In this document: positions 24,301 through 31,786 of the stretch, piece after piece | Layout of the letters: the number at the start of each line of letters is the position of its first letter | Numbering within the stretch: the first letter of the stretch is position 1 | Assembly (NCBI GenBank): GCA_009377645.1 | Contig: WHTQ01000037.1 | Coordinates: 1-39,290 of the forward strand | DNA from: Micromonosporaceae bacterium | GTDB taxonomy: Bacteria; Actinomycetota; Actinomycetes; Mycobacteriales; Micromonosporaceae | Length of the DNA: 39,290 nt | Reading direction: 5' to 3' | Made by a program: the position numbers and the translations under genes | Notes under the pieces: generated by a model | What the model saw: the letters and a program-made list of their open reading frames with translations, nothing else | Databases searched by the model: none | What the model was told of the DNA's origin: nothing

Positions 24301-25005
24301 CGGGAAGCCGCAGACGCTGGACGGGTCATACCAGTTGTAGTCGTGGTCGAACTCGCCGTTGCCGAGGTTGCCCCGGTACTGCGCCACCAGCGCCGGATGG
24401 TCGAACTGCGCGCCGCTGTCGATGCTGCCGACCACGATGTCCTGGCCGGTAGTCCCGAACGTGGTCCACACCTGCGGAGCGCCGATCCGGTCGACGTTCC
24501 ACTCCACCGCGTCGATCCGTGGCTGCTCCGCGGCCGGAGTCGGCTCCGGCAGCCGGTACACCCGGTCCCCGGTCACCTGCGCCACCTCCGGCAGCGCCGC
24601 GATCCGGTCCAGCAGCTGCCGGTCCCCGCGTACCTGCACCGCGTTGGCGATCCAGTACGGCTGGTACTCCGCATGCGCGGCGTCCAGCATCGACACCAGC
24701 TCCGACTGGCTGGCCCGGGCCGTCCCGGTCAGCTGCTCGTACACCCAGCTGCCCTGGGCGGACCGGTCCGGCATCCGGGCGGCCGCCGCGAGGTCGGCCT
24801 GACCCCGCAGGTACACCCAGAACGTGGCGGACTGGCCGGTCGCCAGCTGGTCGAGCAGCTGCGGCTCCACCGTCCGGTCGCCGGTCGCCGGCGGCTGCGC
24901 CGACGCCGGTGGCGCGGCCGCGGCCAGGCCGGCCGCCAGGATGGTCGCGGCCAGGCCGGCCAACCACCTGCGGTGGCGATCGCGGGAGTCCCGACGGTGC
25001 AGCAC
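21358..25005 (-). CDS. Secreted S8 peptidase (bacillopeptidase F-like) with eight-repeat C-terminal propeller-like region
   Basis: A 1,215-residue secreted protein. Order: signal peptide (1-36, ends PASAQ); prodomain; S8 catalytic domain with Asp196 (GSIDSGAQ), His245 (GHGTHTIG), Asn347 (FANGN) and Ser423 (GTSMASPHVAG); a carboxypeptidase-regulatory-like domain near 495-575 (GRLTGTVTDAGTGDPIAGA); an Ig-like choice-of-anchor domain (590-690); eight repeats of about 55 residues with YDxATGDQxWxARYDGP and LGVSPDGxxVFVTG (about 690-1120); and a C-terminal Fn3-like piece. GTG start after GGAAGGGG. No sortase motif and no membrane anchor at the C-terminus. It probably degrades external protein. The frame is intact, unlike the S8 gene at 2.4 kb. 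Confidence 0.92.
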   Translation of the reverse strand: MLHRRDSRDRHRRWLAGLAATILAAGLAAAAPPASAQPPATGDRTVEPQLLDQLATGQSATFWVYLRGQADLAAAARMPDRSAQGSWVYEQLTGTARASQSELVSMLDAAHAEYQPYWIANAVQVRGDRQLLDRIAALPEVAQVTGDRVYRLPEPTPAAEQPRIDAVEWNVDRIGAPQVWTTFGTTGQDIVVGSIDSGAQFDHPALVAQYRGNLGNGEFDHDYNWYDPSSVCGFPSLVPCDNNGHGTHTIGTMVGDDGAGNQIGVAPGATWIAAKGCESLSCSQAALLASGQFMLAPTDLAGENANPDRRPHVLNNSWGGGATADPWYQPTVQAWVAAGIFPQFANGNTTTGVAPCGSSSDPGNLPESYAAGAFDINGNIAAFSNRGPSAFGAEIIKPDLSAPGVAVRSSVPGNGFGANSGTSMASPHVAGTVALMWSAAPELERDIVATRELLDLTAVDVSDLTCGGTPGDNNVWGQGQLDAFAAVEQSPRGPTGRLTGTVTDAGTGDPIAGATVSVTGAVERRRTIGPDGGYSFTLPVGEYQVSAAAFGYRPQQDQVSIAEGTTTERHFPLAAPDGPQLSVSPNPLDFGEVAALSASEPASLTLTNTGGEPLTVSDVSVPDSGFEPAGGGCGAAPFTLARLEHCTLDYRFTPSLQGPAEATVRLVSNGPNRASTVTLLGTGTTPVGAQLWLSRYTGTGTDSDVPHDLVLSPDGGTAYLTGRNGGDGTLTDYVTVAYDTATGDQRWLARFDGPASKTDEAWAIGLSPDGSRVFVTGNSATGSFSSDADYATVAYDAATGDQLWVARFDGPGENQDGARALGVSPDGGTVFVTGASRFTSSIFGTDYTTIAYDAATGEQRWLARYDGPGSTLDSAEALGVSPDGGTVFVTGASQLGGSFTEDYATVAYDAVTGAQRWAARYDGPAAGVDRAEALGVSPDGSRVLVTGGSAGVDTGADYATISYDPATGDQQWVARYDGLPGGSDAASAVSVSPDGAGVVVTGGSSGDYGTVAYDVATGAQRWAARYDGPVGGPDVAAAIGTSPDGSEVFVTGNSVGVSFDFATLAYDAATGEQHWQARYNGPVNDGDAGTALAVSPDGSRVLVTGQSVGEGSGADYLTLAHRAALPEIVLAAEARRVRGSHTVDLAWRDATAPQVDIHRDGDLLTTVPNTGSHTDLVFGRGPGSYTYRVCDAGTSHCSDPETVWFGGAMGSLSLE
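21650..22950 (-). repeat. Eight imperfect ~165-bp coding repeats (propeller blades)
   Basis: Eight copies of the YDAATG...ARYDGP...SPDG...VFVTG unit. Conservation is also high at DNA level between neighbouring copies, so unequal crossing-over could change the number. The limits are approximate. Confidence 0.65.
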
Positions 25006-25110
25006 AGCGTTCCCCTTCCCTCGCCCGCCCCCCACTGGTGCGAGAGTGGCATGGTCGGCCGCCGGAAGCTATGCGTAAGACAACGTAAAGAATGCCCGGA
25101 GGGTGCTCGG

Positions 25111-25440
25111 CTACCGGGCGCGCTCGCGGACCACCCGGGCGACGTCCAGGCGGCGGATCGCGAGCATCGCCGGCAGTTGCGAAGCCAGCCCGGCCAGCAG
25201 CACGCCACCGGCCGCCGCCGCCAGGGTCGGCCAGGACAGCGCCGGCTCGAACGTGAACAGGTCGCTGTTGAACGACTCCAGGAACCACCAGGACGCGAGC
25301 GCGCCGGCCGCCAGACCGAGCGGCACGCCGAGCGCCACCGCCGCCAGGTTCTCGTTCGTGACGACGGCGGCGATCCGCCGCACCGGCACCCCGGCCGCCC
25401 GCAGCGTGGCCAGCTCGTTGGTACGCTCCGCCAGGGCCGC
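25111..25440 (-). pseudogene. C-terminal fragment of a FtsX/MacB-type permease
   Basis: The minus-strand frame reads LAERTNELATLRAAGVPVRRIA, a helix-rich LAAVALGVPLGLAAGALASWWF, and LPAMLAIRRLDVARVVRERAR: the last membrane helices and terminal motif of an FtsX-domain permease. Upstream of about 25440 the similarity ends abruptly. There is no N-terminal permease, no periplasmic domain and no partner ATPase, so it is a truncated relic. It is 105 bp upstream of the peptidase start. A short GTG-initiated piece (25389) could still be translated. Confidence 0.7.
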
Positions 25441-25570
25441 GCACCCTATCGTGTGGGCGCCACAGAGCTCGGCCGCGGACCATCCGCGTGCCCTACACCG
25501 TCGAGCGTGACGAGGACGGGGTGTGCCCGGCTGCCTGACGCTCTCGTTTGGGCCGGAGTGAGGGCCGATC

Positions 25571-25576
25571 TAGGCT
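25571..25576 (+). promoter_or_regulatory. Candidate -10 box for leaderless transcript
   Basis: TAGGCT followed by six bases (GGCGCC) and the GTG at 25583, with no Shine-Dalgarno. Confidence 0.45.
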
Positions 25577-25582
25577 GGCGCC

Positions 25583-26665
25583 GTGTCTACGCTCGGGTGG
25601 CTGCGCCGGCAGGCGGTCGGCTGGTCACTGCCCCGGCGGGGCGGCACTCTGGGCTCGACGCTGGCGGAGCTGGAGTTCGTGCAGGCCGACCCGATCCAGG
25701 CGCCGGCCCGGGCACAGGAGCTGATCCTGCGGCAGCGGGTCGCTGGCTACCGGGTCGGCGATCTCGACCGGCACTACCCGTCGCTCGACGTTGACGAGGA
25801 CTTCCTCTACGCGTACGGGTTCGTGGCGCGCCGACTGCGCCGGTTCCTGCACCCACGGTACGACCGGCACAGCCCGGACGGGCGGTATGTGCCCGGCGAT
25901 CTGGCCGCCGAGGTGCTGGCGTTCGTCCGTGAACGTGGGGTGGTGCACCCGCGCGACGTGCAGGTCCACTTCGGGCACGAGCGCAGGACCAACGCCTGGG
26001 GCGGCACCTCTTCGTCCACCACTATGGAGCTGGACCGGCTCCGCCACCACGGCCTGCTGCGGGTGGCCGACCGGGTCGGCGGAGTGCGGCGGTACGAGGC
26101 GGCCGCCGCACCGCTGGGCGATCCGTTGAACCCGGTCGACCGGCTGCGCAGGCTGGTGCTGCGGGTGGCGCGCACCCTCGCCCCGGTGTCGGAGAAGACG
26201 TTGAGCACCGCGGTGAGCCGCCTCGCCCTGTGGGCGGGCAGGCCACACGGGCGCCCGGGCGGGCTGCCGGTGATCCGGGACCTGCTGGCCCGGGGCGAGC
26301 TGGCCGCCGTCGACGTCGCGGGCACCCGCTACGTATGGCCGGCCGATCTGGTTCCGGTCGACGCCGATCCGCCGGCGCGGGTGCGGTTCCTAGCACCGTT
26401 CGACCCAGTGGTGTGGGACCGGCGACGGTTCGGGCAGCTGTGGGGCTGGGAGTACCGGTTCGAGGCGTACACGCCGGTCGAACAGCGGGTGCACGGGTAC
26501 TATGCGATGCCGCTGTTGTGGCGTGACCGGGTGATCGGCTGGGCCACCTGCCAGGGTCGCGAGGTCGTGGTGGGCTACGTCGAGTCCGCCCCCGCGGGCC
26601 GGTCCTACGCGGCAGCGCTGGACGCGGAGATCGTACGGCTGAGACGTTTCCTTGCTCCGGAGTGA
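25583..26665 (+). CDS. YcaQ/AlkX-family DNA glycosylase (HTH_42)
   Basis: A 360-residue winged-helix protein of the AlkZ/AlkX/YcaQ superfamily, which unhooks DNA interstrand crosslinks or alkylated bases. The catalytic-type motif is QxD (Gln34, Asp36) in EFVQADPIQAPARAQ, like E. coli AlkX rather than the QxQ of AlkZ. Other family marks are VHPRDVQVHFG, LAPFDPVVWDRRR, YRFEAYTPVEQRVHGYY and PLLWRDRVIGW. It stands alone, not in a crosslinker biosynthetic cluster, which fits a housekeeping AlkX-type repair role. The start is set by the leaderless TANNNT box. Confidence 0.85.
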   Translation: MSTLGWLRRQAVGWSLPRRGGTLGSTLAELEFVQADPIQAPARAQELILRQRVAGYRVGDLDRHYPSLDVDEDFLYAYGFVARRLRRFLHPRYDRHSPDGRYVPGDLAAEVLAFVRERGVVHPRDVQVHFGHERRTNAWGGTSSSTTMELDRLRHHGLLRVADRVGGVRRYEAAAAPLGDPLNPVDRLRRLVLRVARTLAPVSEKTLSTAVSRLALWAGRPHGRPGGLPVIRDLLARGELAAVDVAGTRYVWPADLVPVDADPPARVRFLAPFDPVVWDRRRFGQLWGWEYRFEAYTPVEQRVHGYYAMPLLWRDRVIGWATCQGREVVVGYVESAPAGRSYAAALDAEIVRLRRFLAPE

Positions 26666-26773
26666 TCGCGCTCTCCCATCGCACCCCGCCGGCGGCCGCA
26701 CGGCTGTATGATCGACGAAATATGACGAAGCGGCGTATTTGCGGTGATCGGAGCGACCTGAGGCGGTAACCGA

Positions 26774-27811
26774 TTGAGCGAACACGCGACCCCGCTCGTT
26801 CCAGCCACACACGTCGGACCGGCAGACCGGATCCTGCGGTCGTGTGTGAGCGGTGCCGTGCGTGCCAGCCTGCTGGTAAGCCCCCGTCCCGCGGCGCTGC
26901 TGGTGCGCCGGCTGTTCGCCGCGGGCGGCGCACGGTTCGCGCGGGGCCTGGACAAACATGCGCCGTCGGGAGTCGTCGCGCTCACCGACGAACGTTACGG
27001 CGACGAGGCTGACACGCTCATGGACGTCGTGTACCCGGGGGCGGCCACCACGCGGCTGCCGCTCGTGCTGTGGGTGCACGGCGGGGGTTGGGTCGCAGGC
27101 TCGAAGGACGAGCTCACCAGCTACTTCAAGATCATTGCGAAGGACGGGTACGTCGTCGTCGGACCCCGCTACTCGCTGGCTCCCGAGCACCGCTACCCGA
27201 CCCCACTCCGGCAGCTGATGCAGGCGCTGAAGTATCTGCAGGCCAACGCCGAGCGCTACCAGATCGACCCCGAGCGGCTAGCCCTCGCAGGCGACTCCGC
27301 AGGAGCCCAGATCGCCGCCCAGCTCGGCGCTCTGGTCACCACACCCGGCTACGCCGAAACCGTCGGCGTAGCCCGGGCGGTCACGGCCCGCCAACTACGC
27401 GGCCTCGTCCTCGCCTGCGGCCCCTACGACATCGGCCTGGCCAGCCAGGCGAACACGGCCGCCGGCCGCCGCTTCATCAAGGCCGTCCTGTGGGCCTACA
27501 CCGGCAACCGCCACTTCCTCAACGACCCGGCCTCCACAACCTGGTCCATCACCGACAACGTCACGCCCGCGTTCCCGCCGACGCTCATCACGGTAGGAAA
27601 CGCGGATCCGCTCCGGCGGCACTCCGAGCTCCTCGCCGACAAGCTTCACGCGCTCGGCGTCAACACCGAGACGCTCTTCTACCCTCCGGACCACCAGCCG
27701 CCGCTCCCGCACGAATACCAGTTCAACCTCGACACCAGCGACGGTCAGCTCTTCCTCGAACACATGCTCAGGTTCCTACGGCGACGGCTCGCTGCACCGG
27801 GACGCCCGTAA
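26774..27811 (+). CDS. HSL-type alpha/beta hydrolase (carboxylesterase/lipase family IV)
   Basis: A 345-residue esterase. The oxyanion-hole motif HGGGW is at 102-106, the nucleophile Ser175 in GDSAG, Asp278 in VGNADPL and His313 in LPHEYQF. This is the hormone-sensitive-lipase family, acting on short acyl or acetyl esters. A first hydrophobic stretch near residues 20-50 may be a cap helix or membrane contact. TTG start with GAGGCGG upstream. The codon choice in the second half (many C-ending codons but fewer G) differs slightly from its neighbours. Substrate unknown. Confidence 0.85.
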   Translation: MSEHATPLVPATHVGPADRILRSCVSGAVRASLLVSPRPAALLVRRLFAAGGARFARGLDKHAPSGVVALTDERYGDEADTLMDVVYPGAATTRLPLVLWVHGGGWVAGSKDELTSYFKIIAKDGYVVVGPRYSLAPEHRYPTPLRQLMQALKYLQANAERYQIDPERLALAGDSAGAQIAAQLGALVTTPGYAETVGVARAVTARQLRGLVLACGPYDIGLASQANTAAGRRFIKAVLWAYTGNRHFLNDPASTTWSITDNVTPAFPPTLITVGNADPLRRHSELLADKLHALGVNTETLFYPPDHQPPLPHEYQFNLDTSDGQLFLEHMLRFLRRRLAAPGRP

Positions 27812-27923
27812 CGTGGAGCGTGTGCCCGGCACTACCGGTGGCCGGCGTGGTCGACAGCCCGGTGCCGCTGTGCAAGCTGCCACGGTGATGTGGTGTCGAG
27901 CGTTTTCCCCTGGTCAGTACGGA

Positions 27924-27998
27924 TGGTGGGCGCGGCTGGTTTCGAACCAGCGACCTCCCGCTTGTAAGGCGGGTGCTCTCCCGCTGAGCTACGCGCCC
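27924..27998 (-). tRNA. tRNA-Val(UAC)
   Basis: A 75-nt cloverleaf with encoded CCA. Acceptor GGGCGCG/CGCGCCC, D-arm GCTC...GAGC, anticodon stem CCCGC/GCGGG with loop CTTACAA (anticodon TAC, reads GUA), and T-arm GCTGG-TTCGAAA-CCAGC. All four stems are perfectly paired. Confidence 0.97.
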
Positions 27999-28064
27999 CG
28001 ATCGCGCTGGCCCGGCGCCCGGGACCGGCTTCGGACGGGACCGGACGGCCGACAGCCTACCCCT

Positions 28065-28082
28065 CCGGTGGGTGGCCACCGG
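28065..28082 (-). terminator. Hairpin downstream of the DUF3052 gene
   Basis: CCGGTGG-GTGG-CCACCGG, 7-bp stem with 4-nt loop, lying 15 bp past the DUF3052 stop and before tRNA-Val. No T-tract. Confidence 0.5.
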
Positions 28083-28097
28083 GACCGGCGGCGGTGG

Positions 28098-28535
28098 TCA
28101 GCGTTTGCGACTGGTGGCGCGCGGCGGCACCAGTCGGGCGCCGCTCCAGTCCCGGCCGGCGCTGATGGTGGTGGTCTGCTGCAACCCGGCGGTCGGTGCC
28201 GCCTCGGTGATCTCGCCCGGCTCGACGTGGCCCGGCCGGCCCGCCTTCGGGGTGAGCAGCCACACCACCCCGCTGTCGGCCAGCGGGCCGAGCGCGTCGA
28301 CCAGCAGGTCGACCAGGTCGCCGTCGTCTGCCCGATACCACAGCAGGACGGCGTCGACGACCTCGTCGGTGTCCTCGTCGACCAGCTCCCCGCAGCGTTC
28401 GATCAGGGCGTCCCGGAGCTCGTGGTCGACATCGTCGTCGTACCCGATCTCCATCACGACCATTCCCGGCTCCAGGCCGAACCGGTCCGCCGGGCTGCGT
28501 ACGCCCTCAGCGGCCTGACCAGCGGTCGCGCTCAC
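28098..28535 (-). CDS. DUF3052-domain protein
   Basis: A 145-residue acidic protein typical of the actinobacterial DUF3052 family: RFGLEPGMVVMEIGYDDDVD, ELVDEDTDEVVDAVLLWYR, DGDLVDLLVDALGPLADSG, VWLLTPKAGRPGHVEP and TAGLQQTTTISAGRDWSGAR. GTG start with a full AGGAGG nine bases upstream. In mycobacteria (Rv2239c) and streptomycetes its gene usually lies near aceE. Here aceE is 4 kb away on the other strand, behind an inserted block. No biochemical role is known. Confidence 0.92.
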   Translation of the reverse strand: MSATAGQAAEGVRSPADRFGLEPGMVVMEIGYDDDVDHELRDALIERCGELVDEDTDEVVDAVLLWYRADDGDLVDLLVDALGPLADSGVVWLLTPKAGRPGHVEPGEITEAAPTAGLQQTTTISAGRDWSGARLVPPRATSRKR

Positions 28536-28720
28536 TGTCTACTGCCTCCTTTAGCTGCAGCTGCGTCCTTCGAGCAAGCTTCTCACGCGGATTCGGTCTT
28601 CGCGCAACCTACCGGACCGACCGCGCAAGGTGAGCCGCACTGAGGGCCGGCACGCCGATTGGTACCCGACCGGAGGCCGGGTTCGGCGAGACGGACGGAT
28701 GCCCCGGCCAGACCGCCTGG

Positions 28721-30166
28721 TCAGTCGGGACGGACCGACCGGACCCGGCGGGCGCAGCCGGCGCCGACCAGCAGCAGTCCGATCACGACCGCGGTCACCG
28801 CGATCAGGCCGGCCGCGGACCGGCCGGGGGCGTCGGCGACCGCCAGGTAGACGCTGCCGACCGCCGCCACCCCGAACACGCCGGCCAGCAGCGAGCCGGT
28901 CGAGCCCATCCCGGACAGGGTCGCCGCGTACCGTGGCTCCACCCAGCTGAGCACCCGGGCGAACAGCGGCGTGAACCCGGCGGCGTGCCCGGCGCCGGCG
29001 AGCAGCAGCAACGGCACGGCCAGCACCGCCGGCCAGCCACGACCACCCGGATCGAGCACCGCCGGCCAGCCACCGCTGCCCGCTCCGAGCACCGCCAGCG
29101 CCAGCAGCCCGATCGCCCCGGCGAACAGGAGCGGCCCGGCCACCGGCAGGGCCGCCCGCAGCCGCGCCGGCAGCCGCTGCTCGCCCAGGCTGACCAGCGC
29201 GAACCCGGCCGGATACGGCAGGAAGGTCAGCCCGGCGGCCAGCGGCCCGAACCCGAGCCCGTCCTGCAGGTGCAGCATCAGCGCGAACAGGTACGCCGCA
29301 TAGCAGCCCATGATCAGGAAGCCGGCCACCAGCCCGGGCCGCACTCCGGCCGGCCGCAGCGCGGTGAGCTCCACCAGCGGCGCCCCGCCCCGACCGGCCA
29401 GCCGGTGCTCGTACCACCGGAAGCTCACCAGCCCGACCGCCGCGACCAGCAGGCTGCCGCCCATCGCCCAGGCCGGCCACCCCTGCTCCCGCCCGATCAC
29501 CACCGGCAGCACGGCCGCGAGCATCGCGGCCGACAGCAACCCGACCCCGACCAGGTCCAGCCGGGTGGCGGCGGCGCCGGCGGTACGCGGGGGTAGGTGC
29601 CGCCGGGACGCGACCAGCAGCACCACGCCGACGGGCAGGTTGAGCAGGAACGCCGGGCGCCACGCCAGCCCGCCGAGGTCCAGGGCGACCACCAGGCCCC
29701 CGACCAGCTGCCCGGCGGCGACCCCGAGCGCGAGCACCATCGAGTAGAGCCCGATCGCCCGCGCCCGGCGCGCGCCCTGGAAGCTGAGCTGGATCATCGA
29801 CAGCACCTGCGGCACCATCAGCGCCCCGGTGGCGCCCTGGACGATCCGGGCGACCACCAGGGTGGCCGGGTCCGGGGCCAGCCCGCAGGCGAGCGAGGCG
29901 AGGGTGAACCCGGCCAGCCCAAGCCGGAACGCGGTGGCGTGGCCGAGCCGGTCCCCCAGCCGGGCGCCGGTGACCACCAGCACCCCGAACGCCAGGGTGT
30001 AACCGGCCAGCGTGAGCTGGATCGCGGCGTCTCCCGCCCCGAGGGTGTGCCGGATCGTGGGGATCGCCACGGCCACGATCGAGCCGTCCATGGAGGCCAT
30101 CGCCTGGCCGACCAGCAGCACGGTGAGCAGGGGCACGGCGCGCCGGCCGGGTGCGAGAGTGGTCAC
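28721..30166 (-). CDS. MFS drug/proton antiporter (DHA2, 14-helix type)
   Basis: A 481-residue exporter. The N-terminal helix MASMDGSIVAVAIPTI carries the DHA2 motif D1 (LDxTIVNVALP); loop 2-3 has GARLGDRLGHATAFRLG, and motif C is VLALGVAAGQLVGGLV. Its length and hydrophobic segments suit 14 helices. DHA2 members export drugs and dyes or antibiotics. The GTG start (30166) is 88 bp from the divergent AraC-type regulator, whose gene would be the natural controller. Within the gene an 18-bp word (GCACCGCCGGCCAGCCAC) is repeated 37 bp apart near 29022 and 29059, encoding a short duplicated GWPAVL. Confidence 0.88.
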   Translation of the reverse strand: MTTLAPGRRAVPLLTVLLVGQAMASMDGSIVAVAIPTIRHTLGAGDAAIQLTLAGYTLAFGVLVVTGARLGDRLGHATAFRLGLAGFTLASLACGLAPDPATLVVARIVQGATGALMVPQVLSMIQLSFQGARRARAIGLYSMVLALGVAAGQLVGGLVVALDLGGLAWRPAFLLNLPVGVVLLVASRRHLPPRTAGAAATRLDLVGVGLLSAAMLAAVLPVVIGREQGWPAWAMGGSLLVAAVGLVSFRWYEHRLAGRGGAPLVELTALRPAGVRPGLVAGFLIMGCYAAYLFALMLHLQDGLGFGPLAAGLTFLPYPAGFALVSLGEQRLPARLRAALPVAGPLLFAGAIGLLALAVLGAGSGGWPAVLDPGGRGWPAVLAVPLLLLAGAGHAAGFTPLFARVLSWVEPRYAATLSGMGSTGSLLAGVFGVAAVGSVYLAVADAPGRSAAGLIAVTAVVIGLLLVGAGCARRVRSVRPD

Positions 30167-30242
30167 GCCGCCCACTCTGGCCGCCGGCCCGCGCCGGGTC
30201 TTGAACATCGTTGCGGCCGCACCCACTGTCGTACGCCGACCG

Positions 30243-30248
30243 TACGCT
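30243..30248 (+). promoter_or_regulatory. Candidate -10 box for leaderless transcript
   Basis: TACGCT, then six bases (GGCCGG), then the GTG at 30255, with no Shine-Dalgarno. Confidence 0.45.
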
Positions 30249-30254
30249 GGCCGG

Positions 30255-31076
30255 GTGCGCACCGCCGAGCTGCTGGCCGACCATCCGGAGTTTGCGATCC
30301 GGGTGGTTCGCTGCCGCGACGACCACCGCGGCTGGTCGGCGGCCGAGCCGGTGACCGGGTTCGGGATGGTGCTGGTCCGCACGGGCGTGTTCCGCCGCAC
30401 CGGCCGGGCCGGCGAGCTGCTCGCTGACCGAGCGGTCGGCTACCTGTCGATGCCCGGCGACGAGGCGCGGTTCGCCCATCCGGTCGGCGGGGATGTGTGC
30501 ACGTCCGTCCAGATCTCGGCCGGGGTGTGGGAGGACATGCGCGGCGGCGCCACCGTCCCCGGGGCGGTCTACGTCGACGCCCGGCTGGAGCTGGAGCACC
30601 GGCTGCTGCTGCGGGCGGCCCGGTCCGGTGACCTGGACCACGCCGCCGCCGAGCGGCTGGTCCGGCTGCTGGCTGAGCCGGCGGCCGCCGGCCCGGCACC
30701 CATCGGCGACCGGCGCACCGTCCAGGCGGCCCGAGAGGCGGTCACCGCCGGTCATCCGGCCGCGGCCGGGCTGCTCCCGTTGGCCCGGCTGCTGGGCGTG
30801 TCGCCGTACCGGCTCAGCCGCAGCTTCCAGCGCCAGGTCGGGGTGCCGCTGACCCGGTTCCGCAACCGGGTCCGGGTCGCCGCGGCGCTAGACCGGCTGG
30901 AGCAGGGCGAGCCGAGCCTGGCCCGGCTCGCCGCCGACCTCGGCTTCGCCGACCAGGCCCACCTAACCCGGACGGTCCGGACCCACCTCGGATATACGCC
31001 GGGGGGGCTCCGAAGGCTCCTCGGGCACCATCGCCGGGACACATCGTCGATGTGTCATAATGGAGGCACCATCTGA
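30255..31076 (+). CDS. AraC-family transcriptional regulator
   Basis: A 273-residue regulator. The N-terminal half is a cupin-type sensing domain (LVRTGVFRRTGRAGELLADR, VGYLSMPGDEARFAHP). The C-terminal half has two HTHs (LARLLGVSPYRLSRSFQRQV; LARLAADLGFADQAHLTRTV) ending HLGYTPGGLRRLL. The start is set by TACGCT six bases before the GTG. It is divergent from the MFS exporter, so it probably regulates export of its ligand. The vapBC promoter overlaps its last codons. Confidence 0.9.
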   Translation: MRTAELLADHPEFAIRVVRCRDDHRGWSAAEPVTGFGMVLVRTGVFRRTGRAGELLADRAVGYLSMPGDEARFAHPVGGDVCTSVQISAGVWEDMRGGATVPGAVYVDARLELEHRLLLRAARSGDLDHAAAERLVRLLAEPAAAGPAPIGDRRTVQAAREAVTAGHPAAAGLLPLARLLGVSPYRLSRSFQRQVGVPLTRFRNRVRVAAALDRLEQGEPSLARLAADLGFADQAHLTRTVRTHLGYTPGGLRRLLGHHRRDTSSMCHNGGTI

Positions 31077-31106
31077 CGACAACGTGCGAGCCAGGGAGTG
31101 ACACAT
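31050..31106. promoter_or_regulatory. Candidate vapBC operator/promoter
   Basis: ATGTGTCA (31050-31057) and TGACACAT (31099-31106) form an 8-bp inverted repeat. A CATAAT -10 box is at 31056-31061, inside the last codons of the AraC gene. The right arm covers the vapB ATG. VapBC complexes usually bind such inverted repeats to repress themselves. Confidence 0.55.
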
Positions 31107-31311
31107 GAGCCGGACGATGATCGACTTGGATGACGAGGCGGTTGCGGCCGCCCAGCGGGTGCTCAGGACGAGAACCAAGCGGGAGACGGTCAACGCCGCC
31201 TTGCGCCGGGTCGCCGCTGAGCTGGCCGCCGCTGAGGAGTTCGAATGGTGGGCAACAGATCCGCTTCCTGACCTTAGGGATCCTGCGGTGATGGCCGAGG
31301 CGTGGCGGTGA
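31105..31311 (+). CDS. vapB: Type II antitoxin VapB
   Basis: A 68-residue antitoxin. MSRTMIDLDDEAVAAAQRV is the ribbon-helix-helix start, followed by TKRETVNAALRRV, as in the VapB/DUF2191 family. The C-terminal half (EEFEWWATDPLPDLRDPAVM) is the flexible toxin-binding tail. ATG start after AGGGAG. It is followed 70 bp later by the PIN toxin. Confidence 0.88.
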   Translation: MSRTMIDLDDEAVAAAQRVLRTRTKRETVNAALRRVAAELAAAEEFEWWATDPLPDLRDPAVMAEAWR

Positions 31312-31384
31312 CCACCCCTGATGGCCCGGACGGTGACGACGCCGGCGATGACCTCGCTGGCGGAGCCACGCACACAATGTTCTG

Positions 31385-31786
31385 GTGGACAAGAGTGCGC
31401 TGGCCCGTGCCCACCATCCACAGGTGCGCGGTGTGCTGGAGCCGCTGGCGGCTCGAGCCCGGCTGGCGACCTGCACGATCATCGACCTGGAGCTCCTCTA
31501 CAGCGCACGCGGCCCAGCAGAATACCGGGAGATCCTCCGGATGCGACGGGCCAACTACCGGACCATGCCCGTCACGCAGCAGATCTGCGATCGGGCGATC
31601 GAGGTGCAGGCGGCGCTGGCTGAGCGGTCGCTACACCGGGGAGCCTCGATCCCAGACCTGGTGATCGCCGCCTGCGCCGAGCACCACGGCGCCACGCTGC
31701 TCCACTACGACGCGGACTTCGACCTGGTCGCCACGGTCACTGGGCAGTCGGTCCGCTGGGTCGCACCCCGCGGTTCACTACCGTGA
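31385..31786 (+). CDS. vapC: Type II toxin VapC (PIN ribonuclease), N-terminus disturbed
   Basis: A 133-residue PIN-domain ribonuclease, VapC type. Acidic residues: Asp in VDKSALAR, Glu in IIDLELLYSAR, Asp in GASIPDLVIAACAE and Asp in HYDADFDLVA. The only in-frame start is GTG 31385, giving MDKSALAR and losing the first strand residues. No Shine-Dalgarno is suitable. An ATG at 31377 with GGAG 11 bp upstream starts one base out of frame; one extra base after ATGTTC would give the canonical MFLVDKSALAR. So a 1-base deletion in the natural start is likely. Toxin activity is uncertain. Confidence 0.75.
   Translation: MDKSALARAHHPQVRGVLEPLAARARLATCTIIDLELLYSARGPAEYREILRMRRANYRTMPVTQQICDRAIEVQAALAERSLHRGASIPDLVIAACAEHHGATLLHYDADFDLVATVTGQSVRWVAPRGSLP

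Noticed and set aside
25488-25541. Short plus-strand peptide VPYTVERDEDGVCPAA resembling a HicB-type start
   Set aside because: Too short and without a partner toxin; similarity could be chance.
22885-25794. Plus-strand open frame of 969 codons antisense to the secreted peptidase
   Set aside because: Arg/Gly/Val-rich composition without any fold; the minus-strand frame has full catalytic motifs. It is a GC-rich shadow.
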